A stretch of 64,000 nucleotides of DNA from Microcoleus sp. FACHB-672 (GCF_014695725.1 NZ_JACJOU010000007.1:310001-374000); one strand, 5' to 3'; counted from the first letter of the stretch, positions 8,924-18,482 are shown. Program-made: numbers and translations. The notes: generated by a model not told the origin, from the sequence alone.

Positions 8924-9634
8924 CTAGGAATTCGACTTTGCCGGCGCGGTTAAGCCAGAGGAACGGGAAGAAAAGTTCTTTCTCTTTAACAGCCAGCCGG
9001 CACCCAAAAGACCCAGCGCAAAAACAGTATTCGGTTCCGGTACGGAACGCAATGCGTAGCTCACATTTCCCGCTCCGCTCAGCCCGGGATCACCTAACAA
9101 GTCGTCCCAACCGAAATAGTAGTTAAATGATGAAGATCCTTGTCTATTAGCAAACATTGACCACCAACCATCCTGATTCTCATAGTTAAACGCATCGAAA
9201 GTAGAAAATGCAAAACGAACCAGCTCACCTCCTCGCGGAGTCAGTTGTATGTTTCCAAACTCATCTTCAACCACTTCACCGCCGTCAAATTCTAAAGGAA
9301 GCGAATAGGGAAGGCTCCGTCCGTCATAGCGAACGTCACTCTTTGTATAGGTTCTATTCTGCCCTTGTTGTTGGAATGCTGTATTGGCAAAGTCAAAATT
9401 GAATTCGGTCACGTCAAAATAAGGCTCTAGTGGTTCACCGGCTGCTGAGGTTGCTGTGTCATCGTAGCTGAAAAAGCCATTGTACTGATTGCCGCTTAAG
9501 TGTCCACTCGTTATATCCACAGTGAAATCATAGGTGATGATGGCGGCTTCGGCAGGGGTAACTTCGAGGGCAAATAAACTCAAAGCGGTGCCGGCGGTGG
9601 CAATTGCTAATTTTTGGTATAGGTTCGTAAACAT
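8924..9634 (-). CDS. Secreted PEP-CTERM sorting-domain protein
   Basis: 236 residues. The N-terminal signal peptide ends near VTPAEAAIITYDFTVD. The C-terminus has the exosortase sorting signal: VPEPNT, then a hydrophobic helix (VFALGLLGAGWLL), then the basic KRK. The mature part is beta-rich and resembles the extracellular PEP-CTERM proteins whose body begins with YDFTVD and carries GNQYNGFFSYDD. It should be exported and processed by exosortase, then released or attached at the cell surface. No exosortase gene is in the window. The ligand or function is unknown. Confidence 0.9.
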   Translation of the reverse strand: MFTNLYQKLAIATAGTALSLFALEVTPAEAAIITYDFTVDITSGHLSGNQYNGFFSYDDTATSAAGEPLEPYFDVTEFNFDFANTAFQQQGQNRTYTKSDVRYDGRSLPYSLPLEFDGGEVVEDEFGNIQLTPRGGELVRFAFSTFDAFNYENQDGWWSMFANRQGSSSFNYYFGWDDLLGDPGLSGAGNVSYALRSVPEPNTVFALGLLGAGWLLKRKNFSSRSSGLTAPAKSNS

Positions 9635-10010
9635 TTTTTTCTACTTTAGGGTGCAGGGTGATGGGTTTGAGGTCTATTGACGGCTAAGGGTTTTTACGCT
9701 AGCGAGCGAGTTTAACTTAATTCTCTCAATATATGCCTGTATATTTACGGAAGTTTCATTAAAACTTCACAAAGTTTGGGGCTAAATGTAAAGTTTGTGC
9801 AAACAAGCTCTGCTATTAGAGTGGGTGTAGCGGAAAATTTCAAGGGAAATATTGACTGCCGGCTACAGAAACGCGTTTTGTTGCAAATTGTTATTTGGAC
9901 GATTCAAGAAGTGCCGGCGAAAACGAATTTCTAACGGGTCATGTGGAAAAATGAGGCGAAGTTATAGCCGATGCTATAGCTGAACAGTTTTTTAGAATTT
10001 TATTGAATCA
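9635..10010. other. 376-base gap without a gene
   Basis: Divergent spacer between the PEP-CTERM gene and the ion permease; it must hold both promoters. I see no convincing ORF, RNA gene or strong hairpin. It is AT-rich around 9715-9800. Confidence 0.5.
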
Positions 10011-11204
10011 ATGTATTTAAAAGTCTTCCAATCTACCGTATTGGCGCTGACTTACTTGGGGTTAGGATTAGGATACATCCCTAGCCTACGCCTGAACCGC
10101 ACCGGCATTGCTTTAATCGGAGCCGGCTTTACCGTTGCTTTGGGTGTTTTGAACCTTAAAGAAGCGTGGCTTGCCATCGATCCCGGCATTATCATCTTCT
10201 TATTAAGCATGATGATTGTGAATGCCGGTCTGGCTGGATCGGGTTTTTTTCAATTAGCTTTAGTATTCCTCTCGCGTCACACCGGCAGTCCTTTTGCGCT
10301 ATTAGTCGCACTCACTTTCAGCAGCGGTTTCCTATCTGCGTTGTTCCTCAATGACACGATTGCAATCCTCTTCACGCCGCGAACTTTGACACTGACGAGA
10401 TCGCTCGGACTTAACCCAATTCCCTATCTTCTCGCATTAGCCGGCGCAACAAACCTGGGTTCTGTGGCAACCATCAGTGGAAACCCGCAAAACTTGGTAA
10501 TCGGTTCTTTTTCTGGCATCAGTTATTTAGCTTTTGCCAAAGCGCTGACTCCTGTAGCACTGCTCAGTTTGCTTGTTCAAATCGGTTGGTTATGGTGGCT
10601 TTACCCGGAAGTGCGTTCACTTAAACCTTACGAATCCCCTTTGCCGATAACGCACCGGCTGTTTAAACCTTTATTGATAAAAAGCCTTTTGGTAACTGTT
10701 GGACTGTTAACAGCATTCCTTGCCGGCTTCCCCTTAGCCGAATCTGCCTGGGTTGCCGGCAGTCTCTTATTGCTCTCTCGCCGGGTGAAGACACAGCGGT
10801 TCTTGGCTGCGGTAGACTGGAACCTCTTGGTGATGTTTGCCGGTTTATTTATCATCACTGAGGCAACGCAGCGGCTGGGTTTATTAAATTGGTTTACGGG
10901 TTTTATCGATACTCCGGCTGGTTTGCTAGGCGTGACAGTGCTGTTGTCGAACCTGATTTCCAATGTGCCGGCGGTGCTGGTTTTGCAACCGCTTATCCCC
11001 CAGCAGGATACGTCTGCTTGGTTGTTGCTAGCTGCCGGCTCGACGCTTGCCGGCAATCTAACTTTGTTGGGATCGGTAGCGAATCTGATTGTTGCTGAGG
11101 TTGCTAGCCGGCAAGGTTATCAGCTGTCGTTTTGGGATCACTTGCGGTTTGGTTTGCCGCTAACGCTGCTAACATTGGTTTTGGCTTATTTTTGGCTCAA
11201 TTAA
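10011..11204 (+). CDS. SLC13/ArsB-NhaD superfamily ion permease
   Basis: 397 residues, hydrophobic throughout with about 10-11 membrane helices. Family signatures include LFLNDTIAILFTPRTL, the NLGSVATISGNPQNLVIG loop and the late SNLISNVPAVLVLQPL segment, typical of ArsB/NhaD/SLC13-type transporters in which an asparagine-rich re-entrant loop binds the substrate. The substrate (arsenite, sodium/proton, or a dicarboxylate or sulfate-type anion) cannot be read from sequence. No arsR, arsC or arsH neighbour supports an arsenic role. It is a distant relative of the permease at 37717-39054 but only 397 residues long. It acts in the inner membrane. Confidence 0.85.
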   Translation: MYLKVFQSTVLALTYLGLGLGYIPSLRLNRTGIALIGAGFTVALGVLNLKEAWLAIDPGIIIFLLSMMIVNAGLAGSGFFQLALVFLSRHTGSPFALLVALTFSSGFLSALFLNDTIAILFTPRTLTLTRSLGLNPIPYLLALAGATNLGSVATISGNPQNLVIGSFSGISYLAFAKALTPVALLSLLVQIGWLWWLYPEVRSLKPYESPLPITHRLFKPLLIKSLLVTVGLLTAFLAGFPLAESAWVAGSLLLLSRRVKTQRFLAAVDWNLLVMFAGLFIITEATQRLGLLNWFTGFIDTPAGLLGVTVLLSNLISNVPAVLVLQPLIPQQDTSAWLLLAAGSTLAGNLTLLGSVANLIVAEVASRQGYQLSFWDHLRFGLPLTLLTLVLAYFWLN

Positions 11205-11396
11205 ATTGTAGGTACAATTTAGACTTGCCCAGAATTAATGAAGAGAGGGTGAGCGCTTCCTCTAGCAGGGGAGAATGGATCGAGTCATAATGGTTTGGAT
11301 GGAATGTCACAATTATTATTTTGTTTAAGTTTTTAATTATGGAGTTGGGTTTGAGTTCAGTGTTAAATTCTAGAAAAGTTCAGTGGGCGCATTTTG

Positions 11397-12230
11397 ATGT
11401 GGAATTCAATTAAAGAGTTTGGTAAGCGTTATTATGTATTATTATTTGTTTCTTTATTAATTTGCACCGCTTTGTTTTATGGCTGTACAATTGGTTTTAT
11501 AAATAAAAATGTTTGCGATCTCTGGCTTAGAGATTTTTTGTTAAATATAAATGCTGAAATTATTGGAATATTATTAGTTTTATTTTTAGTGAATAGAACG
11601 GTAAAAGCTAACAAAGAAAATGAACGCAAGAAATTTAGAGAAATTGCTTTTAGGCCGTTAAAAAGGGTTTTTTATAAACAAGTTATTTTGTTTTTTAATA
11701 TGTTTAAAGCCTCGATAGAGATGCAACCTTCTAAACCTTACGAAAAATTGGAAAATTTATTTGATGAAACCTACTTCTATGAATTGGGATTTTTAGACCT
11801 TCTGAAACCGGCTCCTATTTTAACATCGCGTGGCGAAGAAATGGACTGGCTGGATTACCTTTATACAGAGTGTACCAGTCTGAGTTTAGCTTTAGGGAAA
11901 GTCGTAGACAGATACTCCTATTACTTGGATTCAGAAATCGTTGATTTAATGGAAGAAGTGGCAGATGCCGGCTTTATTCGGTTTATTTCATCCATTCGAG
12001 AAGCGAAGCAATGGCATGAAATTAGTATTATTCGAGGGGATTTACTGTCGGAGTGCCAAACCTTACTTAAGGAATATACAAGTTCGGTGATGAAACTGAT
12101 AGATTTATATAATCAGAGTGTCGAAACGGAAAGACAAATTACAATAGATAAAAGTCAATGGAGGGAATGGTGGGGCAATAATGTTAGGCCGCGAATTGGA
12201 GATAGTCGCATCGAAATTGCTGGAGAATAA
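11397..12230 (+). CDS. Membrane protein of unknown function with two N-terminal helices
   Basis: 277 residues. Two hydrophobic helices near residues 13-32 and 48-70 (YVLLFVSLLICTALFYGC and IIGILLVLFLVN) are followed by a long, charged, helical cytoplasmic domain rich in Lys/Glu/Tyr. There is no enzyme motif that I recognise. The gene is clearly more AT-rich than its neighbours (runs of TTTTT and TTATTATT), which may reflect transfer or weak selection. I chose ATG 11397; the TTG just before it is also in frame. No operon partner: 192 bases separate it from the upstream permease gene and 202 from the downstream ABC genes. Confidence 0.75.
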   Translation: MWNSIKEFGKRYYVLLFVSLLICTALFYGCTIGFINKNVCDLWLRDFLLNINAEIIGILLVLFLVNRTVKANKENERKKFREIAFRPLKRVFYKQVILFFNMFKASIEMQPSKPYEKLENLFDETYFYELGFLDLLKPAPILTSRGEEMDWLDYLYTECTSLSLALGKVVDRYSYYLDSEIVDLMEEVADAGFIRFISSIREAKQWHEISIIRGDLLSECQTLLKEYTSSVMKLIDLYNQSVETERQITIDKSQWREWWGNNVRPRIGDSRIEIAGE

Positions 12231-12432
12231 GAGTTTCCAATCGTCTATTCAAATATTAAAATTTGAGGTAAAAATCAATAATCACTAATTTATTTATCCA
12301 ATAGACCATTAATTCATCTGTGGATGCCTGACGGCAGGCTATCATTAATAGCTGCGAATAGAAATCATTTTTGTAAGAAGTTTGATCAGCAATTTCATGC
12401 AAGTCTACAGAAAAATAGGGTAACAGATTGGT

Positions 12433-13434
12433 ATGTCTATTATCGTGGCTGAAGACCTGAGCAAAGTCTACCCCGTGGCAGTGAAAGAACCCGGATTAAA
12501 AGGAACTCTGAACCACTTTCTGCGCCGCACTTACCGAATGGTGGAGGCAGTTCGGAAAGTTTCATTTGAAATTGAAGCCGGCGAAGTGGTGGGATTTTTA
12601 GGGGCAAATGGTGCCGGTAAAACCACGACGCTGAAAATGCTCACCGGCTTAATTCATCCATCTGCCGGCACAGTGCACGTTGCCGGCATGGTTCCTTTCC
12701 AACGCGATGCCTCCTTTTTGCAACAAATTACCTTAGTGATGGGGCAAAAGCAGCAGTTGATCTGGGATCTGCCGGCACTTGACTCGCTGAAAATAAACGC
12801 AGCAGTCTATGGCATTTCTGATAAAGAATACCGCTTGCGTCTGGGAGAACTTACGGAAATGCTCTCCCTGCAAGGCAAACTCAACCAGCCGGTGCGAAAA
12901 CTTTCTCTTGGGGAACGGATGAAAGCTGAGTTAATGGCGGCACTGCTTCACCGGCCTCAAGTGTTATTCTTAGACGAACCGACGCTGGGACTAGATGTAA
13001 ACGCTCAAGTCAGTGTGCGACAATTCCTGCGCGAATATAACCAGCGTTATCAGGCAACAATACTGCTGACAAGTCATTACATGGCAGATATCACAGCCTT
13101 GTGCCGGCGCGTCTTGCTGATTCACGAGGGGCAACTGGTTTATGATGGCAGTCTCGATGGACTTTTAGATCGTTTTGCGCCGTATCGGGAAGTGCAGGTA
13201 GAACTTGCTCATCCGCTGCCGGTGGAAACCATGCAAGCAACCTCTATGCTATCTTCCTACGGTGAATTGGAATCAGTTGAAGGGCAGTCCGTGCGTCTCC
13301 TAGTAAAGCGCGAAGAACTCACAACGAGTGTTGCCAGAATTTTAGCTGAGTTAGAAGTGCTAGATTTAACCGTTACCGATCCACCTATTGAAGAAGTAAT
13401 TGGCAGAGTTTTTCGCACCGGAAAAGTCACCTAA
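12433..13434 (+). CDS. ABC-2 type transporter ATP-binding protein
   Basis: 333 residues. Walker A is GANGAGKTT, Walker B is VLFLDEPTLGLD, and the H-loop is TSHYM. The signature is LSLGERMKAEL rather than LSGGQ, a form often seen in ABC-2 exporters of this subgroup. The residues after about 240 are a C-terminal regulatory extension. It should power an exporter together with the permease encoded 35 bases downstream. The cargo is not evident. The spacing suggests translation from one mRNA. Confidence 0.92.
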   Translation: MSIIVAEDLSKVYPVAVKEPGLKGTLNHFLRRTYRMVEAVRKVSFEIEAGEVVGFLGANGAGKTTTLKMLTGLIHPSAGTVHVAGMVPFQRDASFLQQITLVMGQKQQLIWDLPALDSLKINAAVYGISDKEYRLRLGELTEMLSLQGKLNQPVRKLSLGERMKAELMAALLHRPQVLFLDEPTLGLDVNAQVSVRQFLREYNQRYQATILLTSHYMADITALCRRVLLIHEGQLVYDGSLDGLLDRFAPYREVQVELAHPLPVETMQATSMLSSYGELESVEGQSVRLLVKREELTTSVARILAELEVLDLTVTDPPIEEVIGRVFRTGKVT

Positions 13435-13469
13435 TTTTTAATTCAAATTTTTCCCTCATCCCATTTCTC

Positions 13470-14258
13470 ATGAATAAAGCCATCAGAACTGCTAAAACTT
13501 TGCTAGTTTCCTACTACGCCTATATGCTCGAATATCGAGCAGAATTATTTTTATGGGCGCTATCTGGATCTTTGCCATTTATCCTAATGGGAATTTGGAT
13601 GAAAGCTTCTCAGAGTGGGAACTTTGGGTTACAGCCGGTGGATTTCGCTCGCTACTTTCTAGCAGCTTTTATTGTCCGGCAAACAAATGTAGTTTGGGTC
13701 ATTTTTGAGTTTGAGAAAGAAGTCGTGCAGGGAAAGCTTTCTCCGCGACTTTTGCAACCGCTTGATCCAGTTTGGCACCACGTTGCTGGTCATATTTCTG
13801 AGCGATTTGCCCGTTTGCCATTTATTTTTGGGCTAGTCTTACTGTTTTTTGCCCTCTATCCACAATCGTTTTGGATACCAAATCCTGGACGATTTTTACT
13901 ATTCTGGCTCGTTATTGTTTTTGCCTTTATCTTGCGCTTTCTGATCCAATACACCTTTGCTTTATTTGCTTTTTGGATAGAGAGAGCAACGGCAATTGAG
14001 CAATTCTGGTATTTGTTTTACCTGTTTTTTTCCGGCATGATTGCTCCTTTAGAAATGTTTCCAGAATCGGTGCGCCAAGTTGTGCAGTGGACGCCCTTTC
14101 CCTATTTGGTGCATTTTCCCGCTGCGATACTGGTAGGGTTGCCGGTGGATGTAGTTGGTGGGTTGTTAGTGATGCTGGGTTGGACAATTGTATTTTTTAT
14201 CTGCAACCGCTGGTTATGGCGTCGAGGTTTGAAGCATTATTCGGGAATGGGTGCTTAA
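13470..14258 (+). CDS. ABC-2 family transporter permease
   Basis: 262 residues with about six membrane helices (for example FLLFWLVIVFAFILRFLIQYTFALFAFW and VVGGLLVMLGWTIVFFICNRWLW). The EQFWYLFYLFFSGMIAPLEMFPESVRQVVQWTPFPYLVHFP segment is typical of ABC-2 permeases. It pairs with the upstream ATPase. Systems of this subgroup often have two permease genes in tandem; only one is present here because the next gene runs in the opposite direction, so it may act as a homodimer or use a partner encoded elsewhere. Confidence 0.9.
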   Translation: MNKAIRTAKTLLVSYYAYMLEYRAELFLWALSGSLPFILMGIWMKASQSGNFGLQPVDFARYFLAAFIVRQTNVVWVIFEFEKEVVQGKLSPRLLQPLDPVWHHVAGHISERFARLPFIFGLVLLFFALYPQSFWIPNPGRFLLFWLVIVFAFILRFLIQYTFALFAFWIERATAIEQFWYLFYLFFSGMIAPLEMFPESVRQVVQWTPFPYLVHFPAAILVGLPVDVVGGLLVMLGWTIVFFICNRWLWRRGLKHYSGMGA

Positions 14259-14280
14259 AAAATTGCCCCAAATTTGCCAA

Positions 14281-15147
14281 CTAAGGCTCAACAATTTGTT
14301 GATTTTCACCTTGCGTAACTAACCAGGTTTCTAAGTCAGTGATCGCAGCAAAATCTAACAGTAACTCACTCAATTCTTCTAATTGCTCCAAGGAAAGCCG
14401 GTGCAAAGACTCTTGTAACTCACGAGAAACGGAACCAAACCGGCGAGTGAGTTGGCGCACAATCATAGTTAACGCTTCCTGTTTTCGCCCTTGTGCTAGT
14501 ATCTCGTGATACCAGGGAGATTCTGATAATATTGCCATATCCCACCTCATTATTTGTTGAACTAAAGCGCTGTCTAATACAAACGTAGCAAAAAATGCCA
14601 GGAGCGTTTCTAACTGGTTCAGTTGCTCATCGGCGCGGAGGGTTTGCAAAGCGCGTCGCACGGTAGATTCCTCAGCACCCCCGCGCAACACTGGTACAAA
14701 TGGCAGCAGGGTTTTAATAGATTGTTGAAAGGCGATTTCAACATCCACTTCCCAAAGATTGATCACGCGATAGTCTTGACGCGCCTGTAAGCCGGCAAAC
14801 TCTGATTCATAACGAGTAGGAATTGCCACATTCCTCTCTTGTAAAATATTAACTAATACCGGATAAGCCGGCAGATTATATTTTTCCTCTGCCAGTGCTG
14901 CATAAGCCCGCACTCGCTTAGGCATTTCTGGCTTATAACGCAATTGTAATTCGTTCAGTAGCGGAAATTCCCCATGTTCAGGAGTGTAAGCTCGTACCAA
15001 GACATCACTCTCGCGGCGAACCCACTGAAAGTCTGAACTAATGATATCTCGCACTTCCACATCGGGAAACTGTGTCACCCATCGCACCCAACTTTCAGGC
15101 GCGAGGCTAATTAAACGTTTGCTGCCAATATCTGCCGGCTCAGTCAT
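14281..15147 (-). CDS. Rpn-family PD-(D/E)XK nuclease/transposase-like protein with C-terminal DUF4351
   Basis: 288 residues. The N-terminal half has the Rpn-like nuclease layout: ISSDFQWVRRESDVLVRAYT, then FPLLNELQLRYKPEMPKRVRAYAAL, where Glu and Gln fit the EXQ catalytic position. The C-terminus matches the DUF4351 pattern (IVRQLTRRFGSVSRELQESLHRLSLEQLEELSELLLDFAAITDLETWL). Proteins of this type are abundant in filamentous cyanobacteria and are often annotated as putative transposases, though no insertion-sequence ends are visible. Its end is 23 bases from the convergent ABC permease gene. Confidence 0.85.
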   Translation of the reverse strand: MTEPADIGSKRLISLAPESWVRWVTQFPDVEVRDIISSDFQWVRRESDVLVRAYTPEHGEFPLLNELQLRYKPEMPKRVRAYAALAEEKYNLPAYPVLVNILQERNVAIPTRYESEFAGLQARQDYRVINLWEVDVEIAFQQSIKTLLPFVPVLRGGAEESTVRRALQTLRADEQLNQLETLLAFFATFVLDSALVQQIMRWDMAILSESPWYHEILAQGRKQEALTMIVRQLTRRFGSVSRELQESLHRLSLEQLEELSELLLDFAAITDLETWLVTQGENQQIVEP

Positions 15148-15356
15148 AGACGCGTTATATTGCGTTCCTCAATAGGATGGCTAAAGGTTGTTTAGACTAG
15201 CTTAGAACGATAGGGAGAACTCACCCAGGGTTTCACATCTCACTCAGTTGGCATTCCTCAGCTATGGCGATATTTTGTCAATTTGCGGTATTTTTGAACC
15301 CAAAATGCAAAAACAAAATGGGGATCATTCCAAGACTGCATAACAATCTATATTTA

Positions 15357-15370
15357 GTAACAATAGCTAC
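15357..15370 (+). promoter_or_regulatory. NtcA box upstream of nirB
   Basis: GTAACAATAGCTAC is a perfect GTA-N8-TAC match. A -10-like TATATC begins 20 bases downstream at 15391, close to the roughly 22-base spacing of NtcA-activated promoters, and the nirB start codon is 66 bases further on. NtcA is the cyanobacterial nitrogen regulator that activates nitrate and nitrite assimilation genes when ammonium is scarce, so both the site and its position fit the function of the downstream genes. Confidence 0.8.
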
Positions 15371-15436
15371 AAAATAACATGGGAATTCTTTATATCTCTA
15401 ATTAGGATAACTGAGATATAGGCGTTGAAAAATTTA

Positions 15437-17980
15437 ATGACAGCCAAAAAGAACCTCGTTGTTATCGGCAATGGTATGGTCGGTCACAAATTCCTAGAGC
15501 TGATGGTTGCAAAAGGAGCGACACAGCAATGGAATATAATTACATTCTGCGAAGAACCTCGTGTTGCTTACGATCGCGTTAACCTCAGTGGCTTTTTCTC
15601 TGGGAAAACTGCGGGTGATTTAACGTTAGTTGAACCTGGGTTTTATCAAGAAAACGGAATTGAAATTCACATTGGCGATAAAGCAGTTGCGATTAATCGG
15701 GAACAAAAAACCGTCTCTTCAGCTAATGGGTTAGAAGTTCCCTACGACAAAATCGTTCTCGCCACCGGCTCTTATCCTTTTGTGCCGCCGATTAAAGGTA
15801 ATGACGCGAAAGGTACATTTGTTTACCGGACCATTGATGATCTGGAAGCAATGTATGAATACGCCAAAAACTGCACCGTTGGCGTAGTCGTTGGGGGCGG
15901 TTTATTAGGATTGGAATGTGCAAATGCCCTGAAAAACATGGGGTTAAAAACCCATGTTGTTGAGTTTGCGCCCCGCTTGATGCCGGTGCAAATTGATGAA
16001 GCCGGTGGTGCAATTCTCCGCAGCAAAATCGAAGCGTTAGAAGTATCGGTTCACCCCAACAAAGCCACGACAGAAATTCTCAATGAAAATGGCAAAGTTT
16101 CTAAAATGCTGTTTGCAGATGGCGGCGAGTTAGAAACCGACATGATTGTTTTTTCTGCCGGCATTCGTCCCCGCGATGACATTGCCAGAAACTGCGGAAT
16201 TGCCGTGGGCGAACGTGGCGGGATTATTATCAATGATTACTGTCAAACGTCCGATCCAGACATTTATGCGGTAGGAGAATGCGCCCTTTATCAAAATCGA
16301 ATTTACGGATTAGTCGCCCCCGGCTATACGATGGCAGGCGTCGCAGCGGATATCCTGAGCAATACAGCGACGAGTACCTTTACCGGCGCGGATATGTCCA
16401 CCAAACTCAAGTTATTGGGAGTGGATGTAGCAAGTTTCGGGGATGCCTTTGCCAAAACTGCCGGTGCTAAAGAAATCGCCATCACAGATACGGTTCAAGG
16501 TGTTTATAAAAAGCTGGTTTTAAATGAGGATGGCAGCCGGCTTTTAGGGGGAATTCTCATTGGAGATGCTTCCGCCTATGGCACTTTGCTGCAATTTGTC
16601 CAAAATGGGATTGCCTTGCCTCCCTATCCCGAAGATTTGTTAATGCCACCACGGGAAGGCAAGCCGGCATCTGCGGCAATGGGAGTCGAAAGTTTGCCGG
16701 ATTCGGCGCAAATTTGCTCCTGCAATAATGTTACAAAAGGGCAGATTTGTAGCGCCATCCGCGAGGGCAACCTCACCGATGTGCCGACTGTGAAAAAATG
16801 CACAAAAGCCGGCACCGGCTGCGGCGGTTGCGTGCCATTGGTAACGGATATTCTCAAGTCTGAGATGAAGAAAGCCGGTTTGGTTGTCAAAAATCATCTC
16901 TGCGAACATTTTGCCTATTCCCGCCAGGAACTGTATCATTTAGTGCGAGTTCATAAAATTCAAACCTTTGATGAGTTAATTCAACAGCACGGCAGCGGTT
17001 TAGGATGTGAGATTTGTAAGCCGACTGTCTCTTCTATGCTTGCTTCTACTTGGAATGAGCATATTTTAAAAACTCCCCACGTCAGTTTGCAAGATACGAA
17101 TGATTACTATCTTGCTAACATTCAGCGGGATGGAACGTATTCAGTTGTCCCGCGAGTACCCGGCGGGGAAATTACACCCGATCAGCTAATTGTTATCGGA
17201 AAAGTTGCCAAAGAATTTGGGCTTTATACCAAGATTACTGGCGGGCAGCGGATTGATTTATTCGGGGCGCGTGTGGATCAATTGCCCCAAATTTGGAAGC
17301 AATTGATAGATGCCGGCTTTGAATCAGGACACGCTTATGGAAAAGCACTCCGTACCGTAAAATCTTGCGTGGGAAGTACCTGGTGCCGGTTTGGCGTACA
17401 GGATTCTACAAGTTTGGCGATTGAAGTCGAATTGCGCTATCGAGGTTTACGTGCCCCCCACAAATTAAAATCTGCCGTTTCCGGTTGCACCCGCGAATGT
17501 GCAGAAGCGCAAAGCAAAGATTTTGGCATTATTGCAACAGAAAATGGTTGGAATTTGTACGTGTGTGGCAATGGTGGCATGAAGCCCCAACACGCCGTTT
17601 TACTAGCAGCGGATATTGACAAAGAAACGCTGATTAAGTATCTGGATCGCTTCTTAGTTTTCTACATCCGTACTGCTGATCGACTGGAACGCACGGCAAC
17701 TTGGTTTAACAAACTTGAAGGCGGGATTGAATACCTGAAACAAGTAATTATTGAAGATTCCCTTGGCATTGGTGCTGAGTTGGAAGAACAGATGGAACAC
17801 CTTGTCAGCACTTATCAATGTGAGTGGAAGGCAACCATTGAAGATCCAGAAAAAGTACAGCGGTTCCGGCATTTTGTTAATACGGATGAGCCAGATCCAA
17901 GTCTGCAATATGTAGATGAACGCGGGCAAAAACGCCCAGCTAAGGAACACGAGAAAACTTTAGTGGGTGCTGCTGAATAA
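15437..17980 (+). CDS. nirB: Nitrite reductase [NAD(P)H] large subunit
   Basis: About 847 residues, full length for NirB. Domains in order: FAD/NAD(P)-binding pyridine nucleotide-disulfide oxidoreductase (VVIGNGMVGHKF; VGVVVGGGLLGLECA; IYAVGECALY), BFD-like [2Fe-2S] regions (CSCNNVTKGQI, then CTKAGTGCGGC, and CEICKPT), and the nitrite/sulfite reductase domain. Siroheme-[4Fe-4S] ligands are C644-x5-C650 and C684-x3-C688. It reduces nitrite to ammonium with NAD(P)H. Most cyanobacteria use ferredoxin-dependent NirA instead, so this is an unusual choice. I chose ATG 15437; a TTG at 15425 is in frame. nirD follows by 76 bases. An NtcA box lies upstream. Confidence 0.96.
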   Translation: MTAKKNLVVIGNGMVGHKFLELMVAKGATQQWNIITFCEEPRVAYDRVNLSGFFSGKTAGDLTLVEPGFYQENGIEIHIGDKAVAINREQKTVSSANGLEVPYDKIVLATGSYPFVPPIKGNDAKGTFVYRTIDDLEAMYEYAKNCTVGVVVGGGLLGLECANALKNMGLKTHVVEFAPRLMPVQIDEAGGAILRSKIEALEVSVHPNKATTEILNENGKVSKMLFADGGELETDMIVFSAGIRPRDDIARNCGIAVGERGGIIINDYCQTSDPDIYAVGECALYQNRIYGLVAPGYTMAGVAADILSNTATSTFTGADMSTKLKLLGVDVASFGDAFAKTAGAKEIAITDTVQGVYKKLVLNEDGSRLLGGILIGDASAYGTLLQFVQNGIALPPYPEDLLMPPREGKPASAAMGVESLPDSAQICSCNNVTKGQICSAIREGNLTDVPTVKKCTKAGTGCGGCVPLVTDILKSEMKKAGLVVKNHLCEHFAYSRQELYHLVRVHKIQTFDELIQQHGSGLGCEICKPTVSSMLASTWNEHILKTPHVSLQDTNDYYLANIQRDGTYSVVPRVPGGEITPDQLIVIGKVAKEFGLYTKITGGQRIDLFGARVDQLPQIWKQLIDAGFESGHAYGKALRTVKSCVGSTWCRFGVQDSTSLAIEVELRYRGLRAPHKLKSAVSGCTRECAEAQSKDFGIIATENGWNLYVCGNGGMKPQHAVLLAADIDKETLIKYLDRFLVFYIRTADRLERTATWFNKLEGGIEYLKQVIIEDSLGIGAELEEQMEHLVSTYQCEWKATIEDPEKVQRFRHFVNTDEPDPSLQYVDERGQKRPAKEHEKTLVGAAE

Positions 17981-18056
17981 GTTGCCCGTGTGGTGCCGGT
18001 AAGATGCCGGCATTACAAAAACATCGTTAACCAGAAATCAATAGGGAGAAAAGAAA

Positions 18057-18416
18057 GTGGTTCAAGCTTTACCAGTTCGTGAGAAAGTTACCCAATGGAT
18101 TGATGTCTGTCCAGTGTCAGCAATTATACCCAATACAGGAGTTTGTGCCCTAGTTGAAGGTAAACAAGTCGCGGTTTTTCGGATAGGAAATGGTTCGGAA
18201 GTTTATGCACTCGGTAACTACGATCCGTTTAGCAAAGCCCATGTTTTATCGCGGGGAATTGTAGGTGATCGTAAGGGTGTTAAAAAAGTTGCTTCACCGA
18301 TTTACAAGCAAAACTTCAATTTAGCGACAGGGCAATGTTTAGATGATGAAACGGTGAAGGTGCCGGCCTTCCCTGCCAGAGTTGTTGATGAGCGCGTGCA
18401 GGTAGCAATCGGTTAA
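18057..18416 (+). CDS. nirD: Nitrite reductase [NAD(P)H] small subunit
   Basis: 119 residues, GTG start with GGGAG 8-10 bases upstream. NirD has a Rieske-like fold without the Rieske ligands; here the segment YALGNYDPFSKAHVLSRGIVGD holds the typical NirD replacement for the first ligand pair. It partners NirB in assimilatory nitrite reduction and is co-transcribed with it. A terminator follows at 18454. Confidence 0.95.
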   Translation: MVQALPVREKVTQWIDVCPVSAIIPNTGVCALVEGKQVAVFRIGNGSEVYALGNYDPFSKAHVLSRGIVGDRKGVKKVASPIYKQNFNLATGQCLDDETVKVPAFPARVVDERVQVAIG

Positions 18417-18453
18417 AGTTGCGGTGATTTATCGTTGCCATAGAGCCAGAAGC

Positions 18454-18482
18454 CCGGTTTCTTGAAGAAATCGGTTTTTTTT
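18454..18482 (+). terminator. Terminator of the nirBD operon
   Basis: CCGGTTTCTT pairs with AAGAAATCGG, leaving a very tight loop, and is followed by eight or more T residues. It lies 38 bases after the nirD stop. Confidence 0.75.

Noticed and set aside
10011-11204. Arsenite efflux pump ArsB
   Set aside because: Superfamily fits, but there is no arsenic operon context, so the substrate is left open.
14281-15147. Insertion sequence
   Set aside because: The Rpn/DUF4351 protein is often called a transposase, but no terminal inverted repeats or target duplication are visible.
15437-17980. Ferredoxin-nitrite reductase NirA
   Set aside because: The FAD/NAD-binding and BFD domains plus the following nirD identify NirB instead.
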